A DNA stretch of 46,114 nt from Comamonadaceae bacterium (GCA_027485285.1 JAIXRH010000097.1:1-46114); one strand, 5' to 3'. Positions 31,918-42,318 are shown, counted from the first letter of the stretch. Numbers and translations are program-made. Notes: generated by a model from the letters alone, not told the origin.

Positions 31918-34900
31918 ATGCAGTTGCCTGAGATATCCATTCGCCGTCCGGTGTTTGCCACCGTGCTGTCCTTGCTCATTGTGTTGGTGGGCGTGGTGTC
32001 GTTCACCCGCTTGAACGTGCGTGAGTACCCCAAGATTGACAACCCCGTGGTGACGGTCGAGACCAAATACACAGGTGCGTCCAGCGCGGTGGTGGAGTCG
32101 CAAGTGACCAAGGTGCTGGAGGACTCGCTCTCTGGCATCGAGGGTGTGGACGTCATCACTTCCATCAGCCGCCAAGAGCAAAGCCAAATCACCGTGAACT
32201 TTGTGCTGTCGCGTGATGCCGACTCGGCCGCCGCCGATGTGCGTGACAAAGTCAGTCGTGTGCGCCAACGCTTGCCACAAGGCATTGACGAGCCGGTGAT
32301 TGCCAAGGTCGAGGCCGATGCCTTTCCCGTGATTTGGTTGTCGTTCAGCGCTGACACCTTGAACGTGTTGCAACTCACCGACTACGCCAACCGCATTGCC
32401 AAGCCCATGCTGCAAACCGCGCCTGGTGCGTCTGATGTGCGGGTGTTCGGCGAGCGCAAATACGCCATGCGCATTTGGCTGGACCCTGACCGTTTGGCCG
32501 CCTACAAGCTCACCACCCAAGATGTGGAAGATGCCCTGCGCCGCTCTAACGTGGAAGTGCCCGCTGGCCGAATTGAAAGCAAGCTGCGTGAATTCAACGT
32601 CAGCACATCGACAGATTTGCAGACCCCGCAAGAGTTTCGCAACGTCGTGGTCAAGTCGGTCAATGGCATACAAGTGCGCATTGGGGATGTGGCCCGTGTC
32701 GAGCAGGGCCCTCAAGCTGAGCGAACGGCCACACGCTTGAACGGCAAAGACGCCATCACCCTGGGTGTGATTCGCAACGCCACGGCCAACCCGCTGGACC
32801 TGAGCGCGGCCGTGCGCAGCATGATTCCGAAGATCAAAGAGAACTTGCCACCGGGCGTAGAAATTGAAATTGCCAACGACAACTCGGTGTTCATTGACCG
32901 CTCCATCAAGGCGGTGTTTCAAACCATCGTGGAAGCCGCCATCTTGGTGGCTTTGGTGATTTTTGTGTTCTTGCGCACGGTGCGTGCGTCCTTCATTCCT
33001 TTGGTGACCATTCCTGTGTGCTTGATTGGCACGTTTGCCTTGATGGCCCTGTTTGGCTTCACCATCAACACGCTCACCATGCTGGCGTTGGTTCTGGCGA
33101 TTGGTTTGGTGGTGGACGACGCCATCGTGGTGCTAGAAAACATTTACCGGCATATCGAGGACGGTATGTCGCCGTTTCATGCCGCCATCAGAGGCGCCAA
33201 AGAAGTGGGCTTTGCCGTGGTCGCCATGACCATGACCTTGGCGGCGGTGTATGCGCCTTTGGCCTTCACGCCAGGCCGCACGGGCAAGCTGTTTACTGAG
33301 TTTGCCCTGGCCTTGGCGGGCTCGGTGGTGGTGTCTGGCTTTGTGGCGTTGACGCTCACGCCCATGATGTGTTCTATCATGCTCAAGCACAACCACAACC
33401 CCAGTTGGTTTGACCGCACGATGGAGCGCCAGCTGCAACGCATGTCCAATGCCTATGGACGTTTGTTGCAATGGACGCTGACACCTGGCCGGGTGTTTGG
33501 CCGCTCGATATCTCGTCGGTGGTGGGTGGTGGCAGTGATGGTCTTGGCGGGTCTTGGCACTTGGACTTTGCTCAAGTCCACCAAAAGCGAACTGGCCCCC
33601 TTGGAAGACCGTGGCGTGATCTTGACCGTTGTCAACGGGCCAGACGGCGCCACCCTAGACTACACCACGCGTTACACCCTGGCCATTGAAAAAATGGCCG
33701 AGAAGTACACCGAGTTTGACCGCATCTTCACCGTGGTGGGCAACCCCACCGTGGCGCAGGGCAATGTGTTTTACCGCGCCAGGCCGTGGGAAGAGCGCAC
33801 CAAAAGCACCCTCGAAATTGCACGCGAGATGACGCCCATGGTGTCTGGCTTGCCAGGTGTGACCGCGTTCCCCATCACGCCGCCTTCCTTGGGTCAACCG
33901 TTTCGCGACCGTCCTTTGAACTTCGTCATCTTGACCTCGGACAGCTACCAAAACTTGGCGCAAGTGGTGCGCAGTTTTCAAGAAGAAATTGCCAAGAACC
34001 CAGGCATCGTGAGCGTGGACACTGACCTGCGCTTGAACAAGCCCGAGATCAGCATGGAAGTCGACCGCGAGCGTGCCGCCGACATGGGCGTGCCTGTGGA
34101 CCAAATTGCGCGCGCCGTTGAAACCATGATGGGCGGCCGCCAAGTCACGCGCTACAAGCGCGAAGGCGATCAATACGACGTGGTGGTTCAAACTGCATCC
34201 ACAGGCCGCGACACGCCAGATGACATTGAGCGTGTGTTTGTGCGAGGCAAGGGCGACGTCATGATTCCGCTGTCGGCTTTGGTGAAGATCAAAGAGGTGG
34301 TGGTGCCGCGCGAGCTGAACCATTTCAGCCAACGCCGCAGTGCCTCGATCACCGCCAACCTGGCGCCCACCTATTCACTGGGCGAGGCCATCACCTTCAT
34401 GAATGCCACGGCGCAAAAGGTCCTCAAGCCTGGTTACTCTACCGACCTCAATGGCACCTCGCGTGAGTTCGTCAAATCATCAGGCTCGCTGGTGATTGTG
34501 TTTGCGCTGGCTTTGCTGTTCATCTTTTTGGTGTTGGCGGCTCAGTTTGAAAGCTTCATTGACCCGCTGGTCATCATGCTGTCTGTGCCGTTGTCCATGG
34601 TTGGCGCGTTGCTGGCTTTGCAGTTCAGCGGTGGCACGCTGAACGTGTTCAGCCAAATTGGCTTGATCACTTTGGTGGGCTTGATCACCAAGCACGGCAT
34701 TTTGATTGTGGAGTTTGCCAACCAGCTGCGCGAGGAGGGCATGGAGTTGTTTGAGGCGGTCACGAAATCGGCCACCTTGCGCTTGCGCCCGATTTTGATG
34801 ACCACTGGCGCCATGGTGCTGGGCGCCATTCCGCTGGCTTTGGCCAGTGGCGCAGGTGCAGAAAGCCGCAAACAAATTGGCTGGGTGATTGTGGGGGGCA

Positions 34901-35019
34901 TGAGTTTGGGCACCTTGCTCACCATCTTTGTGGTGCCCACGATGTACACCTTGTTGGCCCGCAAGTCTGTGCCGGGGGCGATCACCATCCGTCATGAGGA
35001 CGCGGACGTAGGCGCTTGA
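31918..35019 (+). CDS. RND-family efflux pump permease (HAE1/MexB-like)
   Basis: This 1033-aa inner-membrane transporter uses proton flow to expel hydrophobic or amphiphilic compounds. It begins MQLPEISIRRPVFATVLSLL and has the 12-TM, two-repeat layout with large periplasmic loops after TM1 and TM7. The proton-relay aspartates are in LAIGLVVDDAIVVLENIYRH (TM4), and the TM10 lysine is in GLITKHGILIVEFAN. It follows the adaptor gene after 21 bp. No TolC-like gene is in the window, so the outer-membrane partner must be elsewhere. Substrates cannot be deduced. Its last codons form one arm of a hairpin (35008-35026). Confidence 0.95.
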   Translation: MQLPEISIRRPVFATVLSLLIVLVGVVSFTRLNVREYPKIDNPVVTVETKYTGASSAVVESQVTKVLEDSLSGIEGVDVITSISRQEQSQITVNFVLSRDADSAAADVRDKVSRVRQRLPQGIDEPVIAKVEADAFPVIWLSFSADTLNVLQLTDYANRIAKPMLQTAPGASDVRVFGERKYAMRIWLDPDRLAAYKLTTQDVEDALRRSNVEVPAGRIESKLREFNVSTSTDLQTPQEFRNVVVKSVNGIQVRIGDVARVEQGPQAERTATRLNGKDAITLGVIRNATANPLDLSAAVRSMIPKIKENLPPGVEIEIANDNSVFIDRSIKAVFQTIVEAAILVALVIFVFLRTVRASFIPLVTIPVCLIGTFALMALFGFTINTLTMLALVLAIGLVVDDAIVVLENIYRHIEDGMSPFHAAIRGAKEVGFAVVAMTMTLAAVYAPLAFTPGRTGKLFTEFALALAGSVVVSGFVALTLTPMMCSIMLKHNHNPSWFDRTMERQLQRMSNAYGRLLQWTLTPGRVFGRSISRRWWVVAVMVLAGLGTWTLLKSTKSELAPLEDRGVILTVVNGPDGATLDYTTRYTLAIEKMAEKYTEFDRIFTVVGNPTVAQGNVFYRARPWEERTKSTLEIAREMTPMVSGLPGVTAFPITPPSLGQPFRDRPLNFVILTSDSYQNLAQVVRSFQEEIAKNPGIVSVDTDLRLNKPEISMEVDRERAADMGVPVDQIARAVETMMGGRQVTRYKREGDQYDVVVQTASTGRDTPDDIERVFVRGKGDVMIPLSALVKIKEVVVPRELNHFSQRRSASITANLAPTYSLGEAITFMNATAQKVLKPGYSTDLNGTSREFVKSSGSLVIVFALALLFIFLVLAAQFESFIDPLVIMLSVPLSMVGALLALQFSGGTLNVFSQIGLITLVGLITKHGILIVEFANQLREEGMELFEAVTKSATLRLRPILMTTGAMVLGAIPLALASGAGAESRKQIGWVIVGGMSLGTLLTIFVVPTMYTLLARKSVPGAITIRHEDADVGA

Positions 35020-35026
35020 CGCCTAC
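35008..35026 (+). terminator. Hairpin spanning the RND pump stop codon, possible weak terminator
   Basis: GTAGGCG (35008-35014), loop CTTGA, CGCCTAC (35020-35026) form a perfect 7-bp stem that includes the TGA stop in its loop region and is followed by TTTCT. The T tract is short, so termination would be weak or partial. Confidence 0.35.
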
Positions 35027-35089
35027 TTTCTAACTTGCGCTTGACGCCTACTTTCTAAATTGCGCTCGACGCCTACTTGATTGTCAGCG
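35015..35089 (+). repeat. Three tandem 25-bp repeats between convergent genes
   Basis: Units start at 35015, 35040 and 35065. The first two differ at one base (CTTGACGCCTAC..., ...CTAACTTGCG versus ...CTAAATTGCG). The third keeps CTCGACGCCTACTT and the final GCG but diverges between. A partial fourth start, CTTGA, follows at 35090. The array fills nearly all of the gap between the RND pump stop and the moeA stop, and the first unit includes the pump stop codon. Confidence 0.9.
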
Positions 35090-35094
35090 CTTGA

Positions 35095-36378
35095 TTAAAT
35101 AGCGCCTTCAAACATCATCACATCCACCTCGTCGCCTACGGCGACATTGCCTTGCGCGTGATGCAGCACGATCAGGCCGTTGCCTTGCACCATCGAGCTC
35201 AGAACGCCTGAGCCTTGGTTGCCCGTGGTGCGCACGTGCAGCGTGCCGTCGGCGGCGCTGCTGACAAAGCCACGTTGGTATTCAGTGCGGCCCGCTTTTT
35301 TACGCAAGGGCTCTAGGCTTTTGGCGCGCAGCAGTGGTGCTGGCTGTGCGGTGCTGCCCATCATGCGCAAGAGGGCTGGGCGCACAAAAGCAAGAAAGGT
35401 GACCATCACCGCCACAGGATTGCCGGGCAAGCCAAACAGCACAGATTTGCCAATTCGGCCCACCGCCATGGGGCGGCCTGGGCGCATGGCGATTTTCCAA
35501 AACGCCACGTCGCCCAGCTTTTTCATCATGGCTTTGGTGAAGTCAGCTTCGCCCACACTCACGCCACCACTGGTGATGATGGCGTCGGCCTCCAGTGCCG
35601 CTTTGGCAAAGGCGGCTTCTAACAGAACGGGGTCATCACGCACCACCCCCATGTCCATCACTTCGCAGCCCATGCGTGTGAGCATGCCAAACACGGTGTA
35701 GCGGTTGCTGTCGAACACCGCGCCTTCGCGGGGGGCTTCGCCCAAGCTCAGCACTTCGTCGCCAGTGGAGAAATACGCCACACGCAAGCGCCTGTGCACA
35801 CGCACATCGGGCAGGCCCAAGCTCGCGACCAAGCCCAATGCGGCGGGTGTGAGGTGTTGGCCTGCTTGGAGGGCAGCTTGGCCTTGCATTAAGTCTTCGC
35901 CCATCAAGCGGCGGTTGTCGCCGGCTTTCAAAATATTGGGCGGGATGGTGATGGTGGTCACATCGTGTGAGGCGACCACTTGGCAAAACTCTTGAGGCAC
36001 CACGGTGTCTAAGTTGTCGGGCAGGATGGCGCCGGTCATGATCTTGAGGCATTCGCCCGCATTGACCTTGCCTTGCCACGCTTTGCCGGCGAGCGCCGTG
36101 CCCACCACGCGCAGCATGAGTGGCTGGTCGGTGTGCAACTGAGCGGCATCGAACGCAAAGCCGTCCATGGCCGAGTTGTTGTGCGCGGGCACGCTGATGG
36201 GCGAGACCACGTCTTGCGCCAAAACACGGCCCAAGGCGGCAAATAGAAAAGCGTCTTGCGATTCGTCGGCTGAGACGGGCTGCACCAGCTCAGCTAAAAA
36301 TGCGTGGACTTGGTTCACGCTCAAGGCGTTTGGGTCATAGCCTTGCAGGGCAGCGGCAATGTCGTCCAAACTTTTCAT
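35095..36378 (-). CDS. moeA: Molybdopterin molybdenumtransferase MoeA
   Basis: This 427-aa enzyme inserts molybdate into adenylated molybdopterin to form Mo-cofactor. It has the MoeA layout: N-terminal domain with [33 protein letters not shown], then the MogA-like domain III ([41 protein letters not shown]), and a C-terminal beta domain. Its start overlaps the mobA stop (ATGA), so mobA and moeA are coupled. The frame stops at TAA just beyond the 25-bp tandem repeat. Confidence 0.95.
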   Translation of the reverse strand: MKSLDDIAAALQGYDPNALSVNQVHAFLAELVQPVSADESQDAFLFAALGRVLAQDVVSPISVPAHNNSAMDGFAFDAAQLHTDQPLMLRVVGTALAGKAWQGKVNAGECLKIMTGAILPDNLDTVVPQEFCQVVASHDVTTITIPPNILKAGDNRRLMGEDLMQGQAALQAGQHLTPAALGLVASLGLPDVRVHRRLRVAYFSTGDEVLSLGEAPREGAVFDSNRYTVFGMLTRMGCEVMDMGVVRDDPVLLEAAFAKAALEADAIITSGGVSVGEADFTKAMMKKLGDVAFWKIAMRPGRPMAVGRIGKSVLFGLPGNPVAVMVTFLAFVRPALLRMMGSTAQPAPLLRAKSLEPLRKKAGRTEYQRGFVSSAADGTLHVRTTGNQGSGVLSSMVQGNGLIVLHHAQGNVAVGDEVDVMMFEGAI

Positions 36379-37013
36379 GGCGCGGCGTTTTCTAGGGCTT
36401 GCAGTTCGCTCAAGGTGTTGATGTTGGCAAAGGCCAGCGGGTCGTCACCGGGGGCATTAAAAGGTACTTCAACCGTTTTGTGTTGCGCGGTCCATGCGTC
36501 AATTTTGCGGCCACCGGCGTGGGTGAACTTGACCAAACTCTCCGACAGCTCAATCTTCATCAAGCAAAACACGGGTTGCGTGCGAAGCTGGGTTTGGCCG
36601 TGCGCATCGGTTTCAGGTGCTGCGGCCATGGCAATGTCAGCGTTTTCGCGCACCAAAGCTTCGGCCAGACGCTGGGCCAAGTCGAGGGGCAGGCGAGGTG
36701 TGTCGCAGGGGACGGTGAGGATGTAGGGGGTGTCGGCGCGTTCCATCCCCGCCAAAAAGCCAGACAAGGGGCCCGCAAAGTCGGCAGATGCATCGGGCCA
36801 AACCGAGGCGCCAAACGATTCATAGGCCGAGAGGTTGCGGTTGGCATTGACCATCACGCTCTCCACTTGGGGGCCCAAACGCATGAGGGTGTGCAGGGCG
36901 AGCGGGATGCCGTTGAAGTTTTGCAAGCCTTTGTCCACGCCACCCATGCGGCTGCCGCGGCCGCCTGCCAAGATGAGGCCGGTGATGTCTTGTGGGGCGA
37001 TGGTCTGTGTCAT
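36375..37013 (-). CDS. mobA: Molybdenum cofactor guanylyltransferase MobA
   Basis: This 212-aa enzyme adds GMP to molybdopterin cofactor for DMSO-reductase-family enzymes such as nitrate reductase and formate dehydrogenase. It has the nucleotidyltransferase signature [19 protein letters not shown] near residue 13 and [15 protein letters not shown] near 98. It sits between moaA (46 bp upstream) and moeA (4-bp overlap), so the three form a Mo-cofactor operon. Its presence implies bis-MGD enzymes somewhere in the genome. Confidence 0.94.
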   Translation of the reverse strand: MTQTIAPQDITGLILAGGRGSRMGGVDKGLQNFNGIPLALHTLMRLGPQVESVMVNANRNLSAYESFGASVWPDASADFAGPLSGFLAGMERADTPYILTVPCDTPRLPLDLAQRLAEALVRENADIAMAAAPETDAHGQTQLRTQPVFCLMKIELSESLVKFTHAGGRKIDAWTAQHKTVEVPFNAPGDDPLAFANINTLSELQALENAAP

Positions 37014-37059
37014 GTCACTGTGGATGGGTTGTCTTTGATTTGTCAGGGTCCGATGCGAC

Positions 37060-38235
37060 TTAACCGCCGATGTAGCTCATCTCAACGCGGCGGGCGGTCG
37101 ATGACCCATGGCGGGCGTGGTCCGCAGGCAGGGAGGCACGCAGTTCGGAATAGCGGTCGTCGCGGCCTTGCCAAATGTGGCCGATGGCCGAGGCAAGGTC
37201 TGCATCGGTGGCTTGTGCGCCACGCATCAGGCTGCGCAAGTCGTAGCCTTGGGTCGCAAACAAGCAGAGGTAGAGCTTGCCTTCGGTCGAGAGGCGTGCG
37301 CGGTTGCAGTCGCGGCAAAACGCTTGGGTCACGCTGCTGATGACGCCGATTTCGCCCAAGGTGGGGTCAAACACACCTGCGTCGTTGGCATAGCCCCAGC
37401 GTTGGGCGGTTTCACCGAGGGCGGTGGCGTCTAGCGGGACAATTGGGAAGGCTTGTTGGATGTGTTGAATCACCTCGGCGGATGGCAGCACGTCGTCCAT
37501 GCACCAGCCGTTGGTCGCGCCCACATCCATGTATTCGATGAAGCGCAGCGTGATGCCGCTGCCACGGAAGTGGCGGGCCATGGGCAAGATTTGCTCGACG
37601 TTGGTGCGGCGTTTGACCACCATGTTGACTTTGAGTCCACTGAACAGCCCGTTGGCGTCTAACCCCAACCCCGCGTCTTTGGCGGCGGCAATGCCTTCCA
37701 ACACATCGGAGACGGGAAAGTCCACGTCGTTCATGGCCCGAAATACCGCGTCGTCCAGGCCGTCCAGGCTGACCGTCACACGGTTCAGGCCCGCGTCTTT
37801 GAGCGACTTGGCTTTGCGGGCCAACAGAGAGCCGTTGGTTGTCAGGGTGAGGTCCAGGGGCGTGCCGTCGGGTGTTTGGATGTTTGCCAGCTGGTCTACC
37901 AAGATTTCAAGGTTCTTGCGCAACAGCGGCTCGCCGCCGGTGAGGCGAATCTTGCGCACGCCGTGGGCCACAAACACCTTGGCGAGGCGGGTGATTTCTT
38001 CAAAGTTCAGCAGCTCGCCGTGCGGCAGGTAGGCGTAGTCTTTGTTGAACACCTCTTTGGGCATGCAGTAGTTGCAGCGAAAGTTGCAACGGTCGGTCAC
38101 GCTGATGCGCAGGTCGTGCAGCGGGCGGCCCAAGCTGTCGCTGAGCTGCCCCGTGGCAGCGATGGGGTGGGCAGGCAAGGTCGCAGGCAGAGCCAGCAGC
38201 CGTTGGTCGACAAGAGGGATCACACGTTCAGACAT
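37060..38235 (-). CDS. moaA: GTP 3',8-cyclase MoaA
   Basis: This 391-aa radical SAM enzyme catalyses the first step of molybdopterin synthesis with MoaC. The N-terminal 4Fe-4S site is CNFRCNYC (Cys50, Cys54, Cys57), the C-terminal cluster site is within [13 protein letters not shown] plus a later cysteine, and the protein ends in the conserved Gly-Gly (SYIGG). An N-terminal extension of about 35 residues precedes the core. The ATG at 38235 is preferred over 38283, which would add a Pro/Arg-rich segment. It is divergent from ppa with 143 bp between starts; I found no Mo-cofactor riboswitch-like structure there by eye. Confidence 0.95.
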   Translation of the reverse strand: MSERVIPLVDQRLLALPATLPAHPIAATGQLSDSLGRPLHDLRISVTDRCNFRCNYCMPKEVFNKDYAYLPHGELLNFEEITRLAKVFVAHGVRKIRLTGGEPLLRKNLEILVDQLANIQTPDGTPLDLTLTTNGSLLARKAKSLKDAGLNRVTVSLDGLDDAVFRAMNDVDFPVSDVLEGIAAAKDAGLGLDANGLFSGLKVNMVVKRRTNVEQILPMARHFRGSGITLRFIEYMDVGATNGWCMDDVLPSAEVIQHIQQAFPIVPLDATALGETAQRWGYANDAGVFDPTLGEIGVISSVTQAFCRDCNRARLSTEGKLYLCLFATQGYDLRSLMRGAQATDADLASAIGHIWQGRDDRYSELRASLPADHARHGSSTARRVEMSYIGG

Positions 38236-38378
38236 AGGGGTGTGATTTTGCCTGAGTGGCCAATCCCTTGGGCCTTCAAGCAAAGAGTTTCAAAGGACAG
38301 GCCCAGACGCAAGCCCCGTGAAAGTAAAATCATGGTTAATCCATTGCGTTTTTCTTTTCACTTTTACAACAAGACACC
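38236..38378. other. Divergent interval between moaA and ppa
   Basis: The 143-bp interval must hold promoters for both directions. TAAAAT at about 38325 could be a -10 for ppa, but no good -35 is found at the right distance. The ppa ATG lacks a clear Shine-Dalgarno sequence. No other structure was seen. Confidence 0.3.
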
Positions 38379-38906
38379 ATGTCCCTGAATCAAGTCACCC
38401 CCGGTAGCAAAGTTCCTGAAGCCTTCAACGTGATCATCGAAATTCCGATGAACTCGGATCCCGTGAAGTACGAAGTCGACAAAGAGTCTGGCGCTCTGTT
38501 TGTGGACCGCTTCATGGGCACAGCCATGCATTACCCCACCAATTACGGCTATGTGCCACAAACCATCGCGGGCGACGGCGACCCTGTGGACGTGTTGGTG
38601 ATGACTCCTTTCCCATTGCCACCCGGCGTGGTGGTGCCTTGCCGTGCCTTGGGCATCTTGATGATGGAAGACGAGGGCGGCATAGACGGCAAAGTGTTGG
38701 CCGTGCCCACCGAAAAAATCTTGGCGCGTTACAGCCACATCAAATCATTGGCCGACATCCATGAGTTGCAGTTGCAACAAATTGCTCACTTCTTTGAACA
38801 CTACAAAGACCTCGAAAAAGGCAAGTGGGTCAAGGTCAAGGGGTGGGAAGGCATTGAGTCTGCCCACAAGGAAATCGTGGACGGCATGGCCAATTACAAC
38901 AAGTAA
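38379..38906 (+). CDS. ppa: Inorganic pyrophosphatase (family I)
   Basis: This 175-aa soluble enzyme hydrolyses pyrophosphate and pulls biosynthetic reactions forward. Family I signatures are visible: IEIPMNSDPVKYEVDKESG, FMGTAMHYPTNYGYVPQT, and the metal-site motif DGDPVDVLV (residues about 66-74). Length matches E. coli Ppa. A strong intrinsic terminator follows 20 bp after the stop, so it is monocistronic. Confidence 0.96.
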   Translation: MSLNQVTPGSKVPEAFNVIIEIPMNSDPVKYEVDKESGALFVDRFMGTAMHYPTNYGYVPQTIAGDGDPVDVLVMTPFPLPPGVVVPCRALGILMMEDEGGIDGKVLAVPTEKILARYSHIKSLADIHELQLQQIAHFFEHYKDLEKGKWVKVKGWEGIESAHKEIVDGMANYNK

Positions 38907-38925
38907 TTTTTGGCTGCCTTCGTCC

Positions 38926-38950
38926 AAAGCCCGCTTTTGCGGGCTTTTTT
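38926..38950 (+). terminator. Rho-independent terminator after ppa
   Basis: AAAGCCCGC (38926-38934), loop TTTT, GCGGGCTTT (38939-38947) form a perfect 9-bp stem running into a T tract. The A-rich left arm means it could also act on the convergent gene ending at 38973. Confidence 0.93.
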
Positions 38951-38972
38951 ATTTCTGTGGGTTTTGTGAGTT

Positions 38973-40148
38973 TTATTGCGGGTTTTGGCGTTTGAACGGG
39001 CTGCGTTCCGCCAAGTGGTCGAGGTAGTTGTCGACACCCGCAGATTCCCGCTCTAAAAACCGTTCCACGGCATCCGCAAATGCAGGGTGGGCCAACCAAT
39101 GCGCGCTGTAGGTGGCCACGGGCATGAGGGCGCGGGCCATTTTGTGTTCGCCTTGGGCGCCGCCTTCAAAGCGTTGCACGCCGTTGGCGATACACCAGTT
39201 CAGAGGTTGGTAATAGCAGGCCTCAAAGTGCAGGCAGTCCACGCGTTCTAAAGCGCCCCAATAGCGGCCATACGCCACAGCGGTGGAGGTGCCCAGCCCT
39301 TGCACAGCCACCAAGCTGCTGGCGATGGGCTGGCCCTCGCGCTCGGCCACAAACAGCACCCAGTTGTGGGGCATGTCGTGTTGCATGTGTTGAAAGAAGG
39401 CAGGGCTGAGGTAGGGCGCATTGCCGTGTTCAAGGTAAGTGCGTTCGTAGCACTTGTAGAAAAAGTCCCAGTCCTCGCTGCTGATGGCCGTACCCACCGA
39501 GGTACGGAAAGTCACGCTTGCATCGGCCACACGGCGACGTTCTTGTTTGATTTTTTTGCGCTTTTCTTGCGAGAGGCTGGCTAGGAATGCATCGAAGTGA
39601 TCAAAGCGTTGACCTTGCGGGCTGGTGTTGTCCCAATGGAATTGCACGGTTTGGCGCTGCATCAGGCCCAGCGCTTCGCAAGCGGCGCGGTCGTTGGGGC
39701 TGGTGAACAGCAGGTGCAGGGATGAGAGCTGGCACTGTTTTGCCAGATCCACCAAAGCTTGAAGCAGGGCTTGGCGAGCTGTTGTGTCGATGGCCAGCAA
39801 GCGCGAGCCCGGCACGGGTGTAAAGGGCACGGCGCAAGTCGCTTTGGGGAAGTAGTTCAGACCATGGTTGCCATAGGCGTTGGCCCAGGCCCAGTCAAAC
39901 ACGTATTCACCGTAGGAGTGGTCTTTGATGTAAAGCGCACTGGCGGCAGCTAAGGTGTCACCTCGCCACAGCGACACAAACTGAGGTGTCCAGCCCGTGT
40001 CGGCTGTGGCGCTGCCGCTGGTGTGCAAGGCGGCCAAATAGGCGTGCTGCATGAAGGGAGAGGGCGCGTCTTGCTGGGCCAACAAAGCGTCCCACGCGTC
40101 AGCGGGGATATCGAGCGGGCTCGCGTGAATGCGAATGACATAATCCAT
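38973..40148 (-). CDS. DUF482 / FemAB-like acyltransferase (peptidogalycan biosynthesis family)
   Basis: This 391-aa cytoplasmic protein fits PF04339, often labelled GNAT-family N-acetyltransferase. It has an N-terminal half with SPFMQHAYLAALHTSGSA and SYGEYVFDWAWANAYGNHGLNYFPK, and a C-terminal GNAT-like half with LSQEKRKKIKQERRRV, ASSLVAVQGLGTSTAVAYGRYWG and a late RFEGGAQGEHKMARAL motif. Family members are widespread in Proteobacteria but their acceptor is not known to me. It is divergent from nadE and convergent to ppa, with no operon partners. Confidence 0.82.
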   Translation of the reverse strand: MDYVIRIHASPLDIPADAWDALLAQQDAPSPFMQHAYLAALHTSGSATADTGWTPQFVSLWRGDTLAAASALYIKDHSYGEYVFDWAWANAYGNHGLNYFPKATCAVPFTPVPGSRLLAIDTTARQALLQALVDLAKQCQLSSLHLLFTSPNDRAACEALGLMQRQTVQFHWDNTSPQGQRFDHFDAFLASLSQEKRKKIKQERRRVADASVTFRTSVGTAISSEDWDFFYKCYERTYLEHGNAPYLSPAFFQHMQHDMPHNWVLFVAEREGQPIASSLVAVQGLGTSTAVAYGRYWGALERVDCLHFEACYYQPLNWCIANGVQRFEGGAQGEHKMARALMPVATYSAHWLAHPAFADAVERFLERESAGVDNYLDHLAERSPFKRQNPQ

Positions 40149-40192
40149 TTTCTTGTCAGACCTTTTTTACTTTGGACGATGTGCTTGCTGCC

Positions 40193-41920
40193 ATGACTCT
40201 CAAAATTTGTGTTGCTCAGTTGAATTACGTGGTGGGCGACATGGCGGGCAACGCCCAGAAAATCATCGCGTGTGCCACCCAAGCTTATGAAGACGGCGCG
40301 CGTTTGGTACTCACGCCCGAGCTGTCGCTGTGCGGCTATGCCGCCGAAGATTTGTTTCTTCGACCCTCGTTCATCAAGGCATGTGATGATGCCTTGAAAA
40401 CGGTGTCCACCGCTCTGAGTGGGTTAAAGGGCCTGCATGTGGTGGTGGGCCATCCTTCTGGCGGTGACGTGCGCACACGTTCGGTGTCTGTGCAACGCCG
40501 CTTCAACATGGCCAGTGTGGTGTGTGAAGGCCTGGTGGTGGCCGCGTATGCCAAGCGCGAGCTGCCCAACTACCAAGTGTTTGACGAGCGCCGCTACTTC
40601 GTGGCGGGCGACCAGCCTTGCGTGTTTGATGTGGCGGGCACAAAAGTGGGCCTGCTGATTTGTGAAGACGCTTGGTTTGAGGCGCCTGCTGCAGATGCCA
40701 AAGCAGCAGGGGCCGAGCTGTTGGCCGTGATCAATGCGTCGCCCTTCCATGTGGGCAAAGGCGACGAGCGCGAACAAACCATGCGTGGCCGTGTGCAAGC
40801 CACGGGTTTGCCTTTGATTTACGCGCATTTGGTGGGCGGCCAAGACGAGGTGGTGTTTGAAGGCCGCTCGTTTGCACTCAATGCCAATGCGACCTTGGCC
40901 GCGCGTGCGCCAAGTTTTGAGGAGGCTTCATTTGTGGTGAATGTGACGCGAGGTGACGTTGTGTCACAGGGCAAGCGTGCTGTGACTGATCAGGCCACAC
41001 GCGTCTCAGCGCAATCTTGCATCTCCCTTCATCTGTCAGGGGACGTCGCGCAAGACGGGTCGCTCGAAGCCGACCTCTGGCACGCCCTCGTGTTGGGCGT
41101 GCGTGACTACATCCGAAAAAACGGTTTTCCCGGCGTATTGTTGGGCTTGTCTGGTGGCATTGATTCGGCCTTGGTGCTGGCCATTGCGGTGGATGCCCTG
41201 GGTGCAGAGAGGGTACGTACAGTGATGATGCCGTCGCCCTACACCGCCGAAATCAGCTGGGTGGATGCGCGTGACATGGCGCAACGCATGGGTGTGCGTT
41301 ACGACGAGGTGTCCATCGTGCCAGAGTTTGAAGCGTTCTTGGGCTCTCTCAAGGCCGACTTTGAGGGCACGCAGCTCGACACCACCGAAGAGAACATCCA
41401 AGCGCGCATCCGTGGCACGCTGCTGATGGCTTTGTCCAACAAGTTTGGCGCTATCGTGCTGACCACAGGCAACAAGAGCGAAATGGCCACAGGCTATTGC
41501 ACGCTGTATGGCGACATGGCGGGTGGTTTTGCCGTCATCAAGGATGTGGCCAAAACCTTGGTGTTCAAACTGGCGCGTTGGCGCAATGCCCATGACCCTT
41601 ATGGCACGGGTGCCGAGCCGATCCCCGAGCGCATCATCACGCGCCCACCCAGTGCAGAGCTGCGTCCTGACCAAACCGACCAAGACAGCTTGCCGCCCTA
41701 TGAGGTGTTGGACGAGATCGTGTCGCGCTTCATGGAAAATGACCAAAGCTCAGAAGACATCGTTGCCGCCGGTTTTGAGCGCGCCGAGGTGGAGAAGGTG
41801 ACTCGCCTGATTCGCATCAACGAGTACAAGCGCCGTCAATCGCCGGTGGGAATTCGCGTCACACACCGCAGTTTCGGCAAAGATTGGCGTTATCCTATAA
41901 CCAATCAATTTCGCGCCTAA
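40193..41920 (+). CDS. nadE: Glutamine-dependent NAD+ synthetase
   Basis: This 575-aa two-domain enzyme makes NAD+ from deamido-NAD+ using ammonia released from glutamine. The N-terminal nitrilase-fold glutaminase shows the triad Glu43 (LTPELSLCGY), Lys121 (KRELPNY) and Cys157 (LLICEDAWF). The C-terminal synthetase has the P-loop LGLSGGIDSALVL and TTGNKSEMATGYCTLYGDMAGG. The ATG at 40193 is chosen because the protein then starts at the conserved TLKICVAQLNYVVGD; a TTG at 40172 is less likely. The PII gene follows 36 bp later, probably in one transcript. Confidence 0.94.
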   Translation: MTLKICVAQLNYVVGDMAGNAQKIIACATQAYEDGARLVLTPELSLCGYAAEDLFLRPSFIKACDDALKTVSTALSGLKGLHVVVGHPSGGDVRTRSVSVQRRFNMASVVCEGLVVAAYAKRELPNYQVFDERRYFVAGDQPCVFDVAGTKVGLLICEDAWFEAPAADAKAAGAELLAVINASPFHVGKGDEREQTMRGRVQATGLPLIYAHLVGGQDEVVFEGRSFALNANATLAARAPSFEEASFVVNVTRGDVVSQGKRAVTDQATRVSAQSCISLHLSGDVAQDGSLEADLWHALVLGVRDYIRKNGFPGVLLGLSGGIDSALVLAIAVDALGAERVRTVMMPSPYTAEISWVDARDMAQRMGVRYDEVSIVPEFEAFLGSLKADFEGTQLDTTEENIQARIRGTLLMALSNKFGAIVLTTGNKSEMATGYCTLYGDMAGGFAVIKDVAKTLVFKLARWRNAHDPYGTGAEPIPERIITRPPSAELRPDQTDQDSLPPYEVLDEIVSRFMENDQSSEDIVAAGFERAEVEKVTRLIRINEYKRRQSPVGIRVTHRSFGKDWRYPITNQFRA

Positions 41921-41938
41921 TGACGGGCCTCTCCCTAG

Positions 41939-42295
<357 letters not shown>

Positions 42296-42318
42296 TCTGG
42301 TCTTTTGTGGGATGAGGT

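Noticed and set aside
31849-32922. Minus-strand open frame of 357 codons opposite the RND pump start
   Set aside because: The plus strand encodes the conserved RND permease; the antisense product has no recognisable domain.
35015-35089. CRISPR-like array
   Set aside because: The 25-bp units are directly adjacent without spacers, and no cas gene is present; it is a simple tandem repeat.
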